Below, piece after piece: positions 15,989-24,191 of a stretch of DNA of 24,191 nt. The stretch is taken from positions 1-24,191 of the forward strand of contig NZ_JBBYXI010000006.1 of the NCBI RefSeq assembly GCF_039655745.1. The letters are read 5' to 3'. The position numbers and the translations under genes are program-made. The stretch comes from Hohaiivirga grylli. Lineage in GTDB: Bacteria; Pseudomonadota; Alphaproteobacteria; Rhizobiales; Beijerinckiaceae. Under the pieces are notes generated by a model, which was not told the origin of the DNA, did not search any database, and worked only from the letters and a program-made list of their open reading frames with translations. Position 1 is the first letter of the stretch, and each line of letters opens with the position of its first letter.

Positions 15989-18900
15989 TTACCAGGTGTA
16001 CTTGAGGCCCACCTGTCCGGTGACGGCATTGTAGTGCTTGCCACCAAACTGTGTTCCGATGTCACCCCAAACCTGAAGGTTCTTCGTGATCTCACCGGAG
16101 ATGCCGAGTTTGACCTCGCCGAATGAACGCGGTGCGCCAGATGGAACAAGATCGTTGTTCATGTACAGCTTGCCTGCATTCTGGTTGTACCAGTAGTTCG
16201 CTTCCAGATATGGACGAAGCTTCGCGCCGTTCTCAAGAAGGAACTCGCCGTAAAGACGGGCGCCCGCTCTGGCCAGAAGACCGGAACCGTTCCTGTAGCG
16301 AACCTGTGTGCCACTCGTTTCCGTCAGGCTGCCGGAGTGGTAGCTGACGTACGCAAGCTGAACCTGTGGCTCAAGATAGATCTTCGCTGTCTCGCTGCTG
16401 TGCAGCAGGAAGCTGTAACCCGTCTCAAGTGAGATCGTCGCGGCCTGAGAGTCATACTTCTCCTTCGGCAGGCCATAACCGCTGATCTCATGATTGAACC
16501 AGCTGTACTGACCCCACACATCAACATACGCTCCCGGCTGACCACGGTCATTCTGATACCATGTGCCATAAGCACCGATCGAATAACCCTTCGTCTTGCC
16601 CGTCGTCTTCGCATTGTTGATCTGACGGCTCTTGCCATCAATGTCAGACGTACCCCAGCCGCCCATGATACCGGCATAGAATGTGCCAAGATCAGGGGAT
16701 TCATACTTGAACAGATCAACACCAACCTGCGCCGTGAACGTATCCGCAGAAGTCGAGATCGCGTTTGATCCCGCACGACCATGTTCGCGCTTCGCCGTCA
16801 CACGCGCCCAACCTGCATACTCACGGTTCGTGGTGCTCATACCCGCATAACCATCTCGATCATGCAGGGACATCATGAACATCGTACGTGCAACCTGATG
16901 ACCAAGCTGATACGCACCGGCTTCCGGGCGGTAACGATGCCCACCCGGAATGCCCGAACCAGATCCGTTACCGGAACCACCGGCAACAACTGGCATCTCA
17001 GACGTCAGGTACCAGCTGTCAGCATTGCCGCCGTTACCACCTCTCACAAGACTGTAGTCATACGCACCAATCGCCAGTGTCCCCGTCGTTGAACGGTAAC
17101 CGGATGAACCAATCCCGAGTGTAAATGCATCAGATGTCGTTGTTGCACCATTCTGTGCCTCGACAACCTGGATACCAACATTCGTCTGTGCACCCGAACC
17201 ACCCTTGTTGGTAATCACAAGGCTCGTCGAACCTGTCGTTGCACCACCATTCAGGATCAGACGGTCGGTCTGTGAGTCATCACCACCGAACACCGTGTTC
17301 ATGATGATTGAGCCACCGTTACTCGTCAGTCCATTATTGACGGTCAGTGTATTGCCGACCATACCACCCGCCAACAGGATCGTACCACTATTGGTCAGGG
17401 CACCGACGGTGAAGTTCGAAGCATCCTCTGCCTCATGACCGACAATCGCGTTAAAGGCCGCAATCGTACCAGCATTGTCAACCGGACCCGCAATCGTTCC
17501 CCGACCACTCAGAGTTGCACCTGTCAGAACACGCGCAGAACCGCCAACACTGGCAGAAGTTGAGGTTGCGTCACCCACAACCAGAATACCCGAGCGCACT
17601 TCCGTCAGTCCGGTGAACCCGGCAAGCGCCTGATCAACCGTCATTGTGGCAGAACCGGATTTGGCAAATACACCGGAACCGGTCACAACATTATCAAACG
17701 TCCAGTCAGCAAACGTATCTGCCACGAAGGTACCGGAGGCCAGAATCCCGGCCGTACCAACGTTTGACCGTTCCGTTGCTGTCACGGTTGTGTCGGCTCC
17801 AACATCAAACAGACCGCTGAACGAACTGCTGTTACCGGAAAGCGTAACGTTTGAACCATCCCGGAACTCAACGGTTCCAAGGCCACCGAACCCAACGGAT
17901 GTTGTACCATTCGGAATATCTGTCCAGCTCGCATCATACGAAGACAGATCACCAAAAGTCACCTTGTCTGATGATGTGACAAGCTCAATTCCGGCTGCTG
18001 TATTGAACGCTTCAGCCGTATTCAGCATCAGCTGTGAACCACCGGTCACCTGTACAAGACCGGTGTAGCCTGACTGTACACCATTGACCCGGACAATTGA
18101 CGGATTAATGACAAACGTACCGGAACCAAACAGCGTATTGTTCTCAAGCGAACCACCATCACCAGAGGTGCGCTGGCTGTCAGCAATCGTCAGGGTTGAA
18201 CCTGCCGTGATGTTCAGCTGCCCGCCCAGTGCTGTATTAACGGCTCCAACGGACTGCGAGTAGCCATTGGTATCAACAATACCGCCTGCGAGGATATCGA
18301 GGCTTGAAGTCTCACCAAGCACGTTATTTGCAGCAAACTTCAGCGTGCCGACATCAACCGTCGTGATACCGATGTAGTCGTTCAGTGCATTCGACAGCGA
18401 CACAACATTGCCAGCACCGGCCGCAACCAGCAGATCACCCGAACCAGTCACCCTGGCAGACAGATCTGTTGCCGCTCCGGTCGCACCAGTAGCCGGAGTA
18501 AGGATGAGTGCATCCGTACCCGTCCCGATCAGGTTAACCTCGGTCAGACCATAGCTCACATACAGACCATCAGAGTTTGCACCTGTCGTCAGACGGTAAT
18601 CATAGGTACCTTCCGCAACAACCGTTCCGCCCTGTGAGATATCAATCTGCTGGGCATTGCTGACCACCGCTCCCGACTGATCAACAATCGTCAGCGCACC
18701 ACCACTACCGATAACACTCCCGACAGCATCAACAAGCTGCACCAGAGCTGTCTGGTCATCCTGCTCAAGCAGGGAGACCGTTGTATTTGGAACCGGCTGG
18801 TCATTGGCAAAGTCGGACGGGACAGACACCTGGACTGTGCCCGTACCGGATGCATCCAGAACTCCTGTCGTTGTGATGGTCGAGGCAGCCACCCGGTCTC

Positions 18901-21900
18901 CCGGAATGGAGGCATCAAACACCATCATCCCACCATTGAAGGTCAGACCACCAATCGTCTGGTTGCCTGTCCCAACAGTTGTGACGTTACCGGCATCAAC
19001 CCGCAAGGTGGCGTTGGTCAGAGCCGTTGTGTTTGTTCCCGACAGGTCAAGTGTACCAAGACCGGCCTGTACTGTTCCGGCAAAGGCACTGCCTGCTCCA
19101 TTCCCGAAGCTGAAGGCATCACTGGCAGAGGCCATCACGGCCGAGATCACACCCGTACCTGTCATCACATGATTCAGGGTATAGCCCGAAGCGCCATGCA
19201 GGTTCAGGGTGGAGGTCGCATCAATATCAATGGCACCAATACCACCAGCCGTATCCGTCAGGCTGATCACATCAGCCGTTGTGATCGCACTGCTGTTCGT
19301 CAGCTTCATTGTCTCAAAGCGCGTAATGCTGCTCGCGGACAATGTCCGGACGCTGCCATCAAAGGTCAGCGTATCATTTGCGCCTGTACCACCATCAAGC
19401 AGCGTGAACGCCGCATTGCCCCTGACTGTGAAGGCATTCGTGCCGGAACCAGATGTCACCGTTCCACTGGTTGAGCCAGTGTTCAGAACAACCGTGTTGT
19501 TCCCTGCCCCCATTGCAACAAGACCATCAATCCGGCCACTGTTCACCAGTGAACTGTTCTGGCCATCAAAGGCCAGTGCCGTACCTGTTGCTGATGAGAT
19601 GATACCTGTCGCCTCATTGGTCACACTCACCGTCGTACCAAGATCAACAACAGGGGCTGCTGTCGAGGCAGAGGTCAGATTGCCGGTATTGGTGAAGGTT
19701 GAGACACCCGTCAGGTTGACGGCTGAGCCACCACCGGCTGCAACAATCACATTGGCACCGTTCTTCATATCGCCGTTACCGGTATGGTTCACGGAGATAC
19801 CTGTACCATTGGCTCCTATGACATTGATGGTCAGGGCATTAGAATCAGAGAAGTCGATGTTGTTTGACATCGCTCCACCCGTCGCCGTCTCAAAGGCAAG
19901 ACCAGTACCTGAGCCCATCACATTGACCGTACCGGAGTTGGTCTGGGCAAGGGTGGCCGCTGTGCGGATACCCTTCCCGTCCATCACATCAATACGAGTG
20001 GTTGAGGTCAACTGGATACCGGAGATCTCGGCACGGTTCTCGACACCATTACCTGTTCCGGCTCCACTTGAGGCCATATCAATATAGGCCCCATCAATCA
20101 CCAGACCGGCCGCACCTGTATCAACCAGAACGGCATGGGCTGAGCCTCCAGCTGTTACGACACCGAGGCCCGAACCAACCAGATTGAGCGCTGCATCCTG
20201 ACCGATACGAATGGCAGCTGTGCCATCGGTTGCCTTGACCAGTCCTCCCTGCACATCAACGGTGGCATTTGCACCTTCGACATAAACAGCCACGCCATTG
20301 GCCGTGACGTTACCACTCTCATTGGTGAAGTTACCGTTCAGAACACGAATGGCCTGACTGTCCGCACCAGAGAAAATGATATCCCCCTTGTTGGTCAGGA
20401 TACCGGCATTCTGGGTCACGAAGCCGGTGGCTCCGGTCACTGTTGAGTTCAGGGTTGCTTCCGACACGAGGCTTGAACCGGTACCGGTTGCAATCACCGT
20501 TGTCCCGTCGAGTTCATACTCATTGCCATCGACGGTTCCGACGATGGTGTTGGTGCCGGTCAGGTTGATGACGGTTCCCGACTTCAGCTGCACTTCGGCA
20601 CCGCCCTCTACCAGCACGGCCTGCGCGTTGACACCACCGACATTGAAGGTGGAACCACTCAGCGACGTCACCTGTGTGTGGGAACCGGTGGCCCAGATCC
20701 CGCGGGCGCCATTGCCCGAGGCAGTCATGTTCAGGACACCGGACTGCACGGCTCCATCCTGAAGGCGGATCAGGGTTGAGTTGGTGCCCGAGGCATCCAG
20801 TGACCCACCGGATGTATTGGTGGTAATGGTTGACCCAACTCCCGATACCAGCATCATGATCTGGTCGGTGGCTGTAGCCGAGAAGGCCGCAGACGAGGTG
20901 CCGGTCAGGGAGACGGTTGCACCATCAAAGGCCGAGATACCAATCGCACCATCACCCTGCAGGTCGATGGTTCCCGCCGTCATATTGACGGCAACAGAGG
21001 AACCGGTCGCAGAGATACCGACGGTCCGGTTTGTTGTACTGCCACCCTTCAGAATAAGGTTACCGGAGTTGTTGAGGGTTGTGACGGCATTACTGGAGGC
21101 GGCGATCAGTCCGACACCACCATCCTGAATGGTAATCGAGCCGGAGTTGCCACCGGTGGAGCCTTCCTCAACCCGGATACCGGTTGTGTCCTGACCTGTG
21201 AAGATGATGTTGCCGGAGTTGTCGAGAGAGGCCCCGTTACGGGCAATATAGCCTGTGACCTCATCAAGTGAAGAATTAAGATTGGCGCCAGCAACCAGAA
21301 TGGTCCCGGTTCCAAAGCCTGATGCACCCGCATCAAGGGTGGCATTGGTCAAAGACCCTACAACGATACTACCGACGTCTGAACCGTCAAGCGCATGCTT
21401 CTGACCATCGGCGATCCCTGCGATGGCCCCGACACCCGTCAGATTAATTGTAGCACTGGATGTAATCTTGCCCTGCGCCCCACCTTCGACCAAAACACCG
21501 GTTGCTCCCGGCCCGCTGAGGTTCAAGGTCATACCGCCAGAGTTAAATGCTGAAACATCTGTGCCCGTCACGCCAGTTACGACAACAGCTGTGGTATCCT
21601 TGCCTGATGCGGTCAGAACGGAACTCGCCCCTGCCCCACCGGCGAAATCGGCACCGTCTTCCATCCGGAACAGCACTGAGCCTTCGGTGGATACGTTCTG
21701 GGAACCGGTTCCGGTGTTGCTGATGCTTGAACCGGCACCATACACAAAGTAACCAATCTGGTTCGTGCCAGACAAGAATACAACCTGACCATTCCCGGAG
21801 ATTGCGACACCACCGGAAGCGCGGGCGTGAACACCGATGGCACCGTCACCGGACAGATTGACTATCCCGGACAGATCAACCTGCGAACCAGTTCCTTCCG

Positions 21901-23833
21901 ACCAGATGCCGTAGTTGCGCAGGCCCGTTGACGGATCGGCACCACCAGAGACATTGATCGTCCCGGAGGACTGGGCCTTACCACCAGTGGTCGTCTTGAT
22001 ACCAATCACGTTGATACCGGTCAGATTGATCAGACCCGCGTTGTTGACTACAGTACCAGCAGCTGTGCTCAGACTGAGAATACCAATATTCGGCATCGGC
22101 GTAGCGTTGTAATGGCCACGCACTTCAATAATACCGTTATTGACAATATTCATGGCATTCGCGACAGAGGCATGAATGGCGATACCATTCTGCACCAGAT
22201 CACCGATAATCATTGTTCCCCGGTTATCAATAATGACACCGCCTGCCGCCGCATTGACCAGACGACCACCGTTTGACTGGGCAACATCAGCACCGCCACG
22301 ATCAATCGGCGCCACAGAAATATTATCACTCTGCTCGCGACCGACATACATCACGCCAGCTGTATCATTGATAAGAGTGGCTCCAGCACTATAGAGCCAG
22401 ACGCCTGTCGGATAACCGTCAGATGTCTGTGTCGTTGTACCGACGTTGATCGTGCCTTGATTGGTTATTGTTCCGTAATTAAAAACCCTGAGGGCCATCT
22501 GGTACTGAGTTGAGGTTGTATTATAAGTCCAGCCACTCAGATTGATAATACCGGTATTGAGATAGGTAGATCCGCTATCTGAAACATTATCCCAACCGGT
22601 TTCGTTACGAATATCACTGATTGGCCCGGCATAGCGAACACCATTATTAATCGCGTGTCCACCGCTTGTCGCGCTGATACCGGATGTTGCCTCATTTCCA
22701 TAAGTAATGATCGTGCCGTCATTGATGACGGTACCACCATTCATAGCGTGAAGACCTATCCCATAAGTGATTGTCAGTCGCCCTGTCGTAGAGACCCGGC
22801 CTGTTGCATTCACACCATCAGCCTGCATTGCTACACGCTCACCGACAGGGATAAAGAGTGGATCAGTTGGCGAAATTGCATTCGGGTTCGGATTAACCTG
22901 ATACAGATTGGTTTTTCTGATATAGGCTTGCGCAAAAGCGTTATTATAATTGGATTGCGCCGATGCTCCAGTACCGAGTTTACCGGCCTGCAACTGAGCA
23001 ACCAGCCAGTCATTATAGGCCTGTAAGCTAGTAATATCTGTCACGGTATGCTGGGTCACTGACCCATCAGCCAGCGTAACTGTGAATGTTCCGGCATAGG
23101 TATGGGTATCGACGCTCACATTATAAGGAGAAAGGCTTGCAGATGTTATACCTGCACTACTGCGGGCGTGCACGATGGTGTTCTGCGAATCCCAGTTGAC
23201 CACCCCATCTGTCACCTTGACGAAAATGGTATCCTTGGTCGTTGTATTACCGATTGTACCTGCAACATTGAAGTTGAGTATTCCACCGCCACTGACATCC
23301 GCAATACGGGCATTAATCATCGGACCCGCCCCAGCTTCCGTCGGAAAATAAATTGCCCGGCTCCAGTTAAGACTGCCACCGGCAACTGTCTGCTGAATAT
23401 TGCCGGTTGTGTAGGTATTGACAGTGATCGAGCCCCCGGTAATCGGGTCATAAACAGCAATACTGTTGTTCTGCATACCAACATTCAAGGCAAAAGCCGA
23501 ATTGGGATCTACGGCATCACCGATCGCTGTAAAATAACCCGTATTATATCCGTCTGCCAGTCTCATATACTGAATATTAGGGCCAACACTATCCTCATAT
23601 CTGGCAGTCCCGGTCAGGTTAACTGTACCACCGGTCACATTGAGCGACCCGGTGCCATTGTTAAAATTACCCGGCGTCATCGGATTCGACAGAACACAGT
23701 TACCGGCACCGTCACATGTTGTCTGAGCCCCGACTGGCATAGCGAGACCGATTGCGAGAACACTTGCAGTTGCAAAGAGAGAAGCAGCGTGCTTTCCGGT
23801 TTTGCGGAATGATCCATAACGTGATTTGTTCAT
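15989..23833 (-). CDS. Large autotransporter (type Va-like), 2614 aa; called autotransporter B
   Basis: Like autotransporter A it should be Sec-exported and surface-displayed through its C-terminal barrel. Residues 1-36 form a signal peptide ending PVGA. The mature protein starts QTTCDGAGNC; these two cysteines (40 and 46) are the only ones I see and could form a small disulfide loop. The proximal passenger (to about residue 1580) has strings of INLSG, VNNAG and GTINVSG-like strands quite unlike autotransporter A, with a pair of roughly 120-residue repeats. From about residue 1582 to the end the protein is homologous to the last 1,030 or so residues of A. It has an internal YDYRL module, an autochaperone-like region (about 2134-2281), a Gly/Ser-rich linker (GGSGNGSGSGIPGG) and a barrel region (2302-2614) identical to that of A. 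The ATG lies 74 bp after a MucR-like gene. Adhesion is the likeliest role, by inference. Confidence 0.93.
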   Translation of the reverse strand: MNKSRYGSFRKTGKHAASLFATASVLAIGLAMPVGAQTTCDGAGNCVLSNPMTPGNFNNGTGSLNVTGGTVNLTGTARYEDSVGPNIQYMRLADGYNTGYFTAIGDAVDPNSAFALNVGMQNNSIAVYDPITGGSITVNTYTTGNIQQTVAGGSLNWSRAIYFPTEAGAGPMINARIADVSGGGILNFNVAGTIGNTTTKDTIFVKVTDGVVNWDSQNTIVHARSSAGITSASLSPYNVSVDTHTYAGTFTVTLADGSVTQHTVTDITSLQAYNDWLVAQLQAGKLGTGASAQSNYNNAFAQAYIRKTNLYQVNPNPNAISPTDPLFIPVGERVAMQADGVNATGRVSTTGRLTITYGIGLHAMNGGTVINDGTIITYGNEATSGISATSGGHAINNGVRYAGPISDIRNETGWDNVSDSGSTYLNTGIINLSGWTYNTTSTQYQMALRVFNYGTITNQGTINVGTTTQTSDGYPTGVWLYSAGATLINDTAGVMYVGREQSDNISVAPIDRGGADVAQSNGGRLVNAAAGGVIIDNRGTMIIGDLVQNGIAIHASVANAMNIVNNGIIEVRGHYNATPMPNIGILSLSTAAGTVVNNAGLINLTGINVIGIKTTTGGKAQSSGTINVSGGADPSTGLRNYGIWSEGTGSQVDLSGIVNLSGDGAIGVHARASGGVAISGNGQVVFLSGTNQIGYFVYGAGSSISNTGTGSQNVSTEGSVLFRMEDGADFAGGAGASSVLTASGKDTTAVVVTGVTGTDVSAFNSGGMTLNLSGPGATGVLVEGGAQGKITSSATINLTGVGAIAGIADGQKHALDGSDVGSIVVGSLTNATLDAGASGFGTGTILVAGANLNSSLDEVTGYIARNGASLDNSGNIIFTGQDTTGIRVEEGSTGGNSGSITIQDGGVGLIAASSNAVTTLNNSGNLILKGGSTTNRTVGISATGSSVAVNMTAGTIDLQGDGAIGISAFDGATVSLTGTSSAAFSATATDQIMMLVSGVGSTITTNTSGGSLDASGTNSTLIRLQDGAVQSGVLNMTASGNGARGIWATGSHTQVTSLSGSTFNVGGVNAQAVLVEGGAEVQLKSGTVINLTGTNTIVGTVDGNEYELDGTTVIATGTGSSLVSEATLNSTVTGATGFVTQNAGILTNKGDIIFSGADSQAIRVLNGNFTNESGNVTANGVAVYVEGANATVDVQGGLVKATDGTAAIRIGQDAALNLVGSGLGVVTAGGSAHAVLVDTGAAGLVIDGAYIDMASSGAGTGNGVENRAEISGIQLTSTTRIDVMDGKGIRTAATLAQTNSGTVNVMGSGTGLAFETATGGAMSNNIDFSDSNALTINVIGANGTGISVNHTGNGDMKNGANVIVAAGGGSAVNLTGVSTFTNTGNLTSASTAAPVVDLGTTVSVTNEATGIISSATGTALAFDGQNSSLVNSGRIDGLVAMGAGNNTVVLNTGSTSGTVTSGSGTNAFTVRGNAAFTLLDGGTGANDTLTFDGSVRTLSASSITRFETMKLTNSSAITTADVISLTDTAGGIGAIDIDATSTLNLHGASGYTLNHVMTGTGVISAVMASASDAFSFGNGAGSAFAGTVQAGLGTLDLSGTNTTALTNATLRVDAGNVTTVGTGNQTIGGLTFNGGMMVFDASIPGDRVAASTITTTGVLDASGTGTVQVSVPSDFANDQPVPNTTVSLLEQDDQTALVQLVDAVGSVIGSGGALTIVDQSGAVVSNAQQIDISQGGTVVAEGTYDYRLTTGANSDGLYVSYGLTEVNLIGTGTDALILTPATGATGAATDLSARVTGSGDLLVAAGAGNVVSLSNALNDYIGITTVDVGTLKFAANNVLGETSSLDILAGGIVDTNGYSQSVGAVNTALGGQLNITAGSTLTIADSQRTSGDGGSLENNTLFGSGTFVINPSIVRVNGVQSGYTGLVQVTGGSQLMLNTAEAFNTAAGIELVTSSDKVTFGDLSSYDASWTDIPNGTTSVGFGGLGTVEFRDGSNVTLSGNSSSFSGLFDVGADTTVTATERSNVGTAGILASGTFVADTFADWTFDNVVTGSGVFAKSGSATMTVDQALAGFTGLTEVRSGILVVGDATSTSASVGGSARVLTGATLSGRGTIAGPVDNAGTIAAFNAIVGHEAEDASNFTVGALTNSGTILLAGGMVGNTLTVNNGLTSNGGSIIMNTVFGGDDSQTDRLILNGGATTGSTSLVITNKGGSGAQTNVGIQVVEAQNGATTTSDAFTLGIGSSGYRSTTGTLAIGAYDYSLVRGGNGGNADSWYLTSEMPVVAGGSGNGSGSGIPGGHRYRPEAGAYQLGHQVARTMFMMSLHDRDGYAGMSTTNREYAGWARVTAKREHGRAGSNAISTSADTFTAQVGVDLFKYESPDLGTFYAGIMGGWGTSDIDGKSRQINNAKTTGKTKGYSIGAYGTWYQNDRGQPGAYVDVWGQYSWFNHEISGYGLPKEKYDSQAATISLETGYSFLLHSSETAKIYLEPQVQLAYVSYHSGSLTETSGTQVRYRNGSGLLARAGARLYGEFLLENGAKLRPYLEANYWYNQNAGKLYMNNDLVPSGAPRSFGEVKLGISGEITKNLQVWGDIGTQFGGKHYNAVTGQVGLKYTW
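15992..16930 (-). other. C-terminal autotransporter barrel region of B
   Basis: Residues 2302-2614, identical in protein sequence to residues 4351-4663 of autotransporter A, from RPEAGAYQLG to the terminal KYTW. The preceding linker differs completely between the two proteins. Confidence 0.92.
16990..17430 (-). other. Autochaperone-like region of B
   Basis: Landmarks FTVGALTNSGTI, NTVFGGDDSQTDRLIL, TTGSTSLVITNKGG, IGAYDYSLVRGG and SWYLTSE occur in the same order as in autotransporter A. The proteins differ at many positions here, unlike in the adjacent barrel. Confidence 0.75.
18180..19085 (-). repeat. Internal passenger module in B
   Basis: Edges are approximate. Landmarks: LDLSGTNTTALTNATL, GTGNQTIGGLTFNGG, LLEQDDQTA, GTYDYRLTTG, GLYVSYGLTEVNL, LTPATGATG, VTGSGDL. 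It is the only copy in B and is collinear with the three copies in A. Confidence 0.75.
20250..20620 (-). repeat. Proximal-passenger tandem-type repeat in B, second copy
   Basis: Edges are approximate. Landmarks: VLVEGGAEV, INLTGTNTIVGTVDG, YELDG, TGFVTQNAGILTNKGDIIF, IRVLNG. Compare 21110-21510. Confidence 0.65.
21110..21510 (-). repeat. Proximal-passenger tandem-type repeat in B, first copy
   Basis: Edges are approximate. Landmarks: VLVEGGAQG, INLTGVGAIAGIADG, HALDG, TGYIARNGASLDNSGNIIF, IRVEEG. It is collinear with the copy at 20250-20620; about 160 codons of unrelated strands separate the two. Confidence 0.65.
23726..23833 (-). other. Signal peptide of B
   Basis: Residues 1-36. The basic N-region MNKSRYGSFRKTGKH precedes the hydrophobic core AASLFATASVLAIGLAM and the cleavage motif VGA before Q37. 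It is shorter than, and unrelated to, that of autotransporter A. Confidence 0.85.
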
Positions 23834-23907
23834 AGGATAGCCCCAGTATTTAAAAGCTTTTTTAAGCTGAAAGAGATGTGATTTTATTGGTGAGACAGGA
23901 CAAATAC
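23834..23907 (-). promoter_or_regulatory. Regulator-autotransporter B spacer with small hairpin
   Basis: These 74 bp hold a GGGGC element about eight bases before the ATG, like that before autotransporter A. A small stem AGCTT-AAAA-AAGCT (23855-23868) is followed by TTTT and could act as a weak attenuator between regulator and autotransporter. I see no convincing promoter. Confidence 0.45.
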
Positions 23908-24191
23908 TCAGGCGAAGCCGGGCATCGTTGACCTTCTCTTATCGGCTCTTCTTGAAGCATGTGGCCTTGTGTGTCGTGCAACATCAGAACGCCGTCTACT
24001 GAGAGCAGGCGCAACCATGGGATAATTATCGGGGAGGTTCCATTTTTTCCGGTATTGATCCGGAGTCATATTGTATTTAACGGCAAGATATCGCTTCAGG
24101 CTCTTATGAACAGTGCCATCTTCGAGGCAAATGATCCTATCATCTGATAGGCTTTGCTCAACAGGAACTGCGGGAGGGGTCGACAGACGTC
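23908..24191 (-). CDS. Ros/MucR-family transcriptional regulator, N-terminus beyond the window
   Basis: The last 93 codons are present; the 5' end is cut by the window edge. The DNA-binding core reads IICLEDGTVHKSLKRYL, then the KYNMTPDQYRKKW region and NYPMVAPALSRRRSDVAR, collinear with the regulator at 14480-14944. The zinc site is more degraded than there: Cys and Asp in C-x2-D remain, but the first His has become Tyr (KRYL) and the last is Lys/Tyr (AVKY). A basic tail (RRADKRRS) ends the protein. It lies 74 bp before autotransporter B in the same direction, which repeats the regulator-autotransporter order of the other cassette. It probably binds AT-rich DNA, perhaps without zinc; its targets are unknown. 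Confidence 0.88.
   Translation of the reverse strand, partial: RLSTPPAVPVEQSLSDDRIICLEDGTVHKSLKRYLAVKYNMTPDQYRKKWNLPDNYPMVAPALSRRRSDVARHTRPHASRRADKRRSTMPGFA

Larger units (their letters stand above)
15917..16931. repeat. Long direct repeat, copy 2 (barrel region plus terminator of autotransporter B)
   Basis: Matches 363-1375 in the same orientation, at an offset of 15,556 bp within the coding part. Differences I can see include 16144, 16366, 16580, 16650, 16697, 16810, 16841, 16843 and 16858. The match is lost at 16932, at the codon before RPEAG. Confidence 0.93.

Noticed and set aside
19209..20087. Plus-strand open frame of 292 codons opposite autotransporter B
   Set aside because: Antisense of repeat-coding DNA; compositionally biased and without a family signature.
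23102..23812. Plus-strand open frame of 236 codons opposite the start of autotransporter B
   Set aside because: Cys/Arg/Ile-rich translation with no domain; it covers the signal-peptide region of the real gene.

Overview
The window carries two very large autotransporter genes, both on the minus strand, and each sits directly behind a small gene for a Ros/MucR-type transcription factor. Ros/MucR regulators are typical of Alphaproteobacteria, so an alphaproteobacterium is the safe call. An acetic-acid-bacterium-like host is my impression only: there is no rRNA, tRNA or housekeeping gene here to settle it.

Reading in the direction of transcription (right to left), the order is: (1) the 3' part of a MucR-like gene (23908-24191, cut by the window edge); (2) autotransporter B, 2614 aa (15989-23833), ending in a strong hairpin terminator; (3) a ParD/ParE-type toxin-antitoxin pair (15278-15830) with its own promoter; (4) an AT-rich intergenic stretch with iterated TTTGCATAA sites, then a second MucR-like gene (14480-14944) preceded by a 24-bp poly-C run; (5) autotransporter A, 4663 aa (433-14424), with a matching terminator; (6) a short remnant that looks like the last strands of another outer-membrane barrel (169-327); (7) at the extreme left edge, an ATG plus ten codons running into a poly-G run (1-38). 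Item 7 closely resembles the leader in front of the second MucR-like gene, so a further cassette may begin there.

The passengers are secreted beta-helix repeat proteins, probably adhesins or surface/biofilm proteins. Their N-terminal parts are unrelated, their distal passengers (about 700 residues) are clearly homologous, and their 313-residue C-terminal regions are identical in protein, with about nine differences by hand count in 942 bp of DNA. This points to recent gene conversion or recombination.

The most interesting possibility is a phase-variable, tandem regulator-adhesin array. Homopolymeric C or G runs lie about ten codons inside short ATG-initiated leaders. Adding one C (25 instead of 24) would fuse the leader in frame to the MucR-like regulator; at the given length the leader stops just after the run. 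A toxin-antitoxin pair lies between the 1-kb direct repeats, where it would be lost if the array recombined. The reading-frame relations are read directly from the sequence. The switching, the regulatory link and the stabilising role of the toxin-antitoxin pair are inferences.
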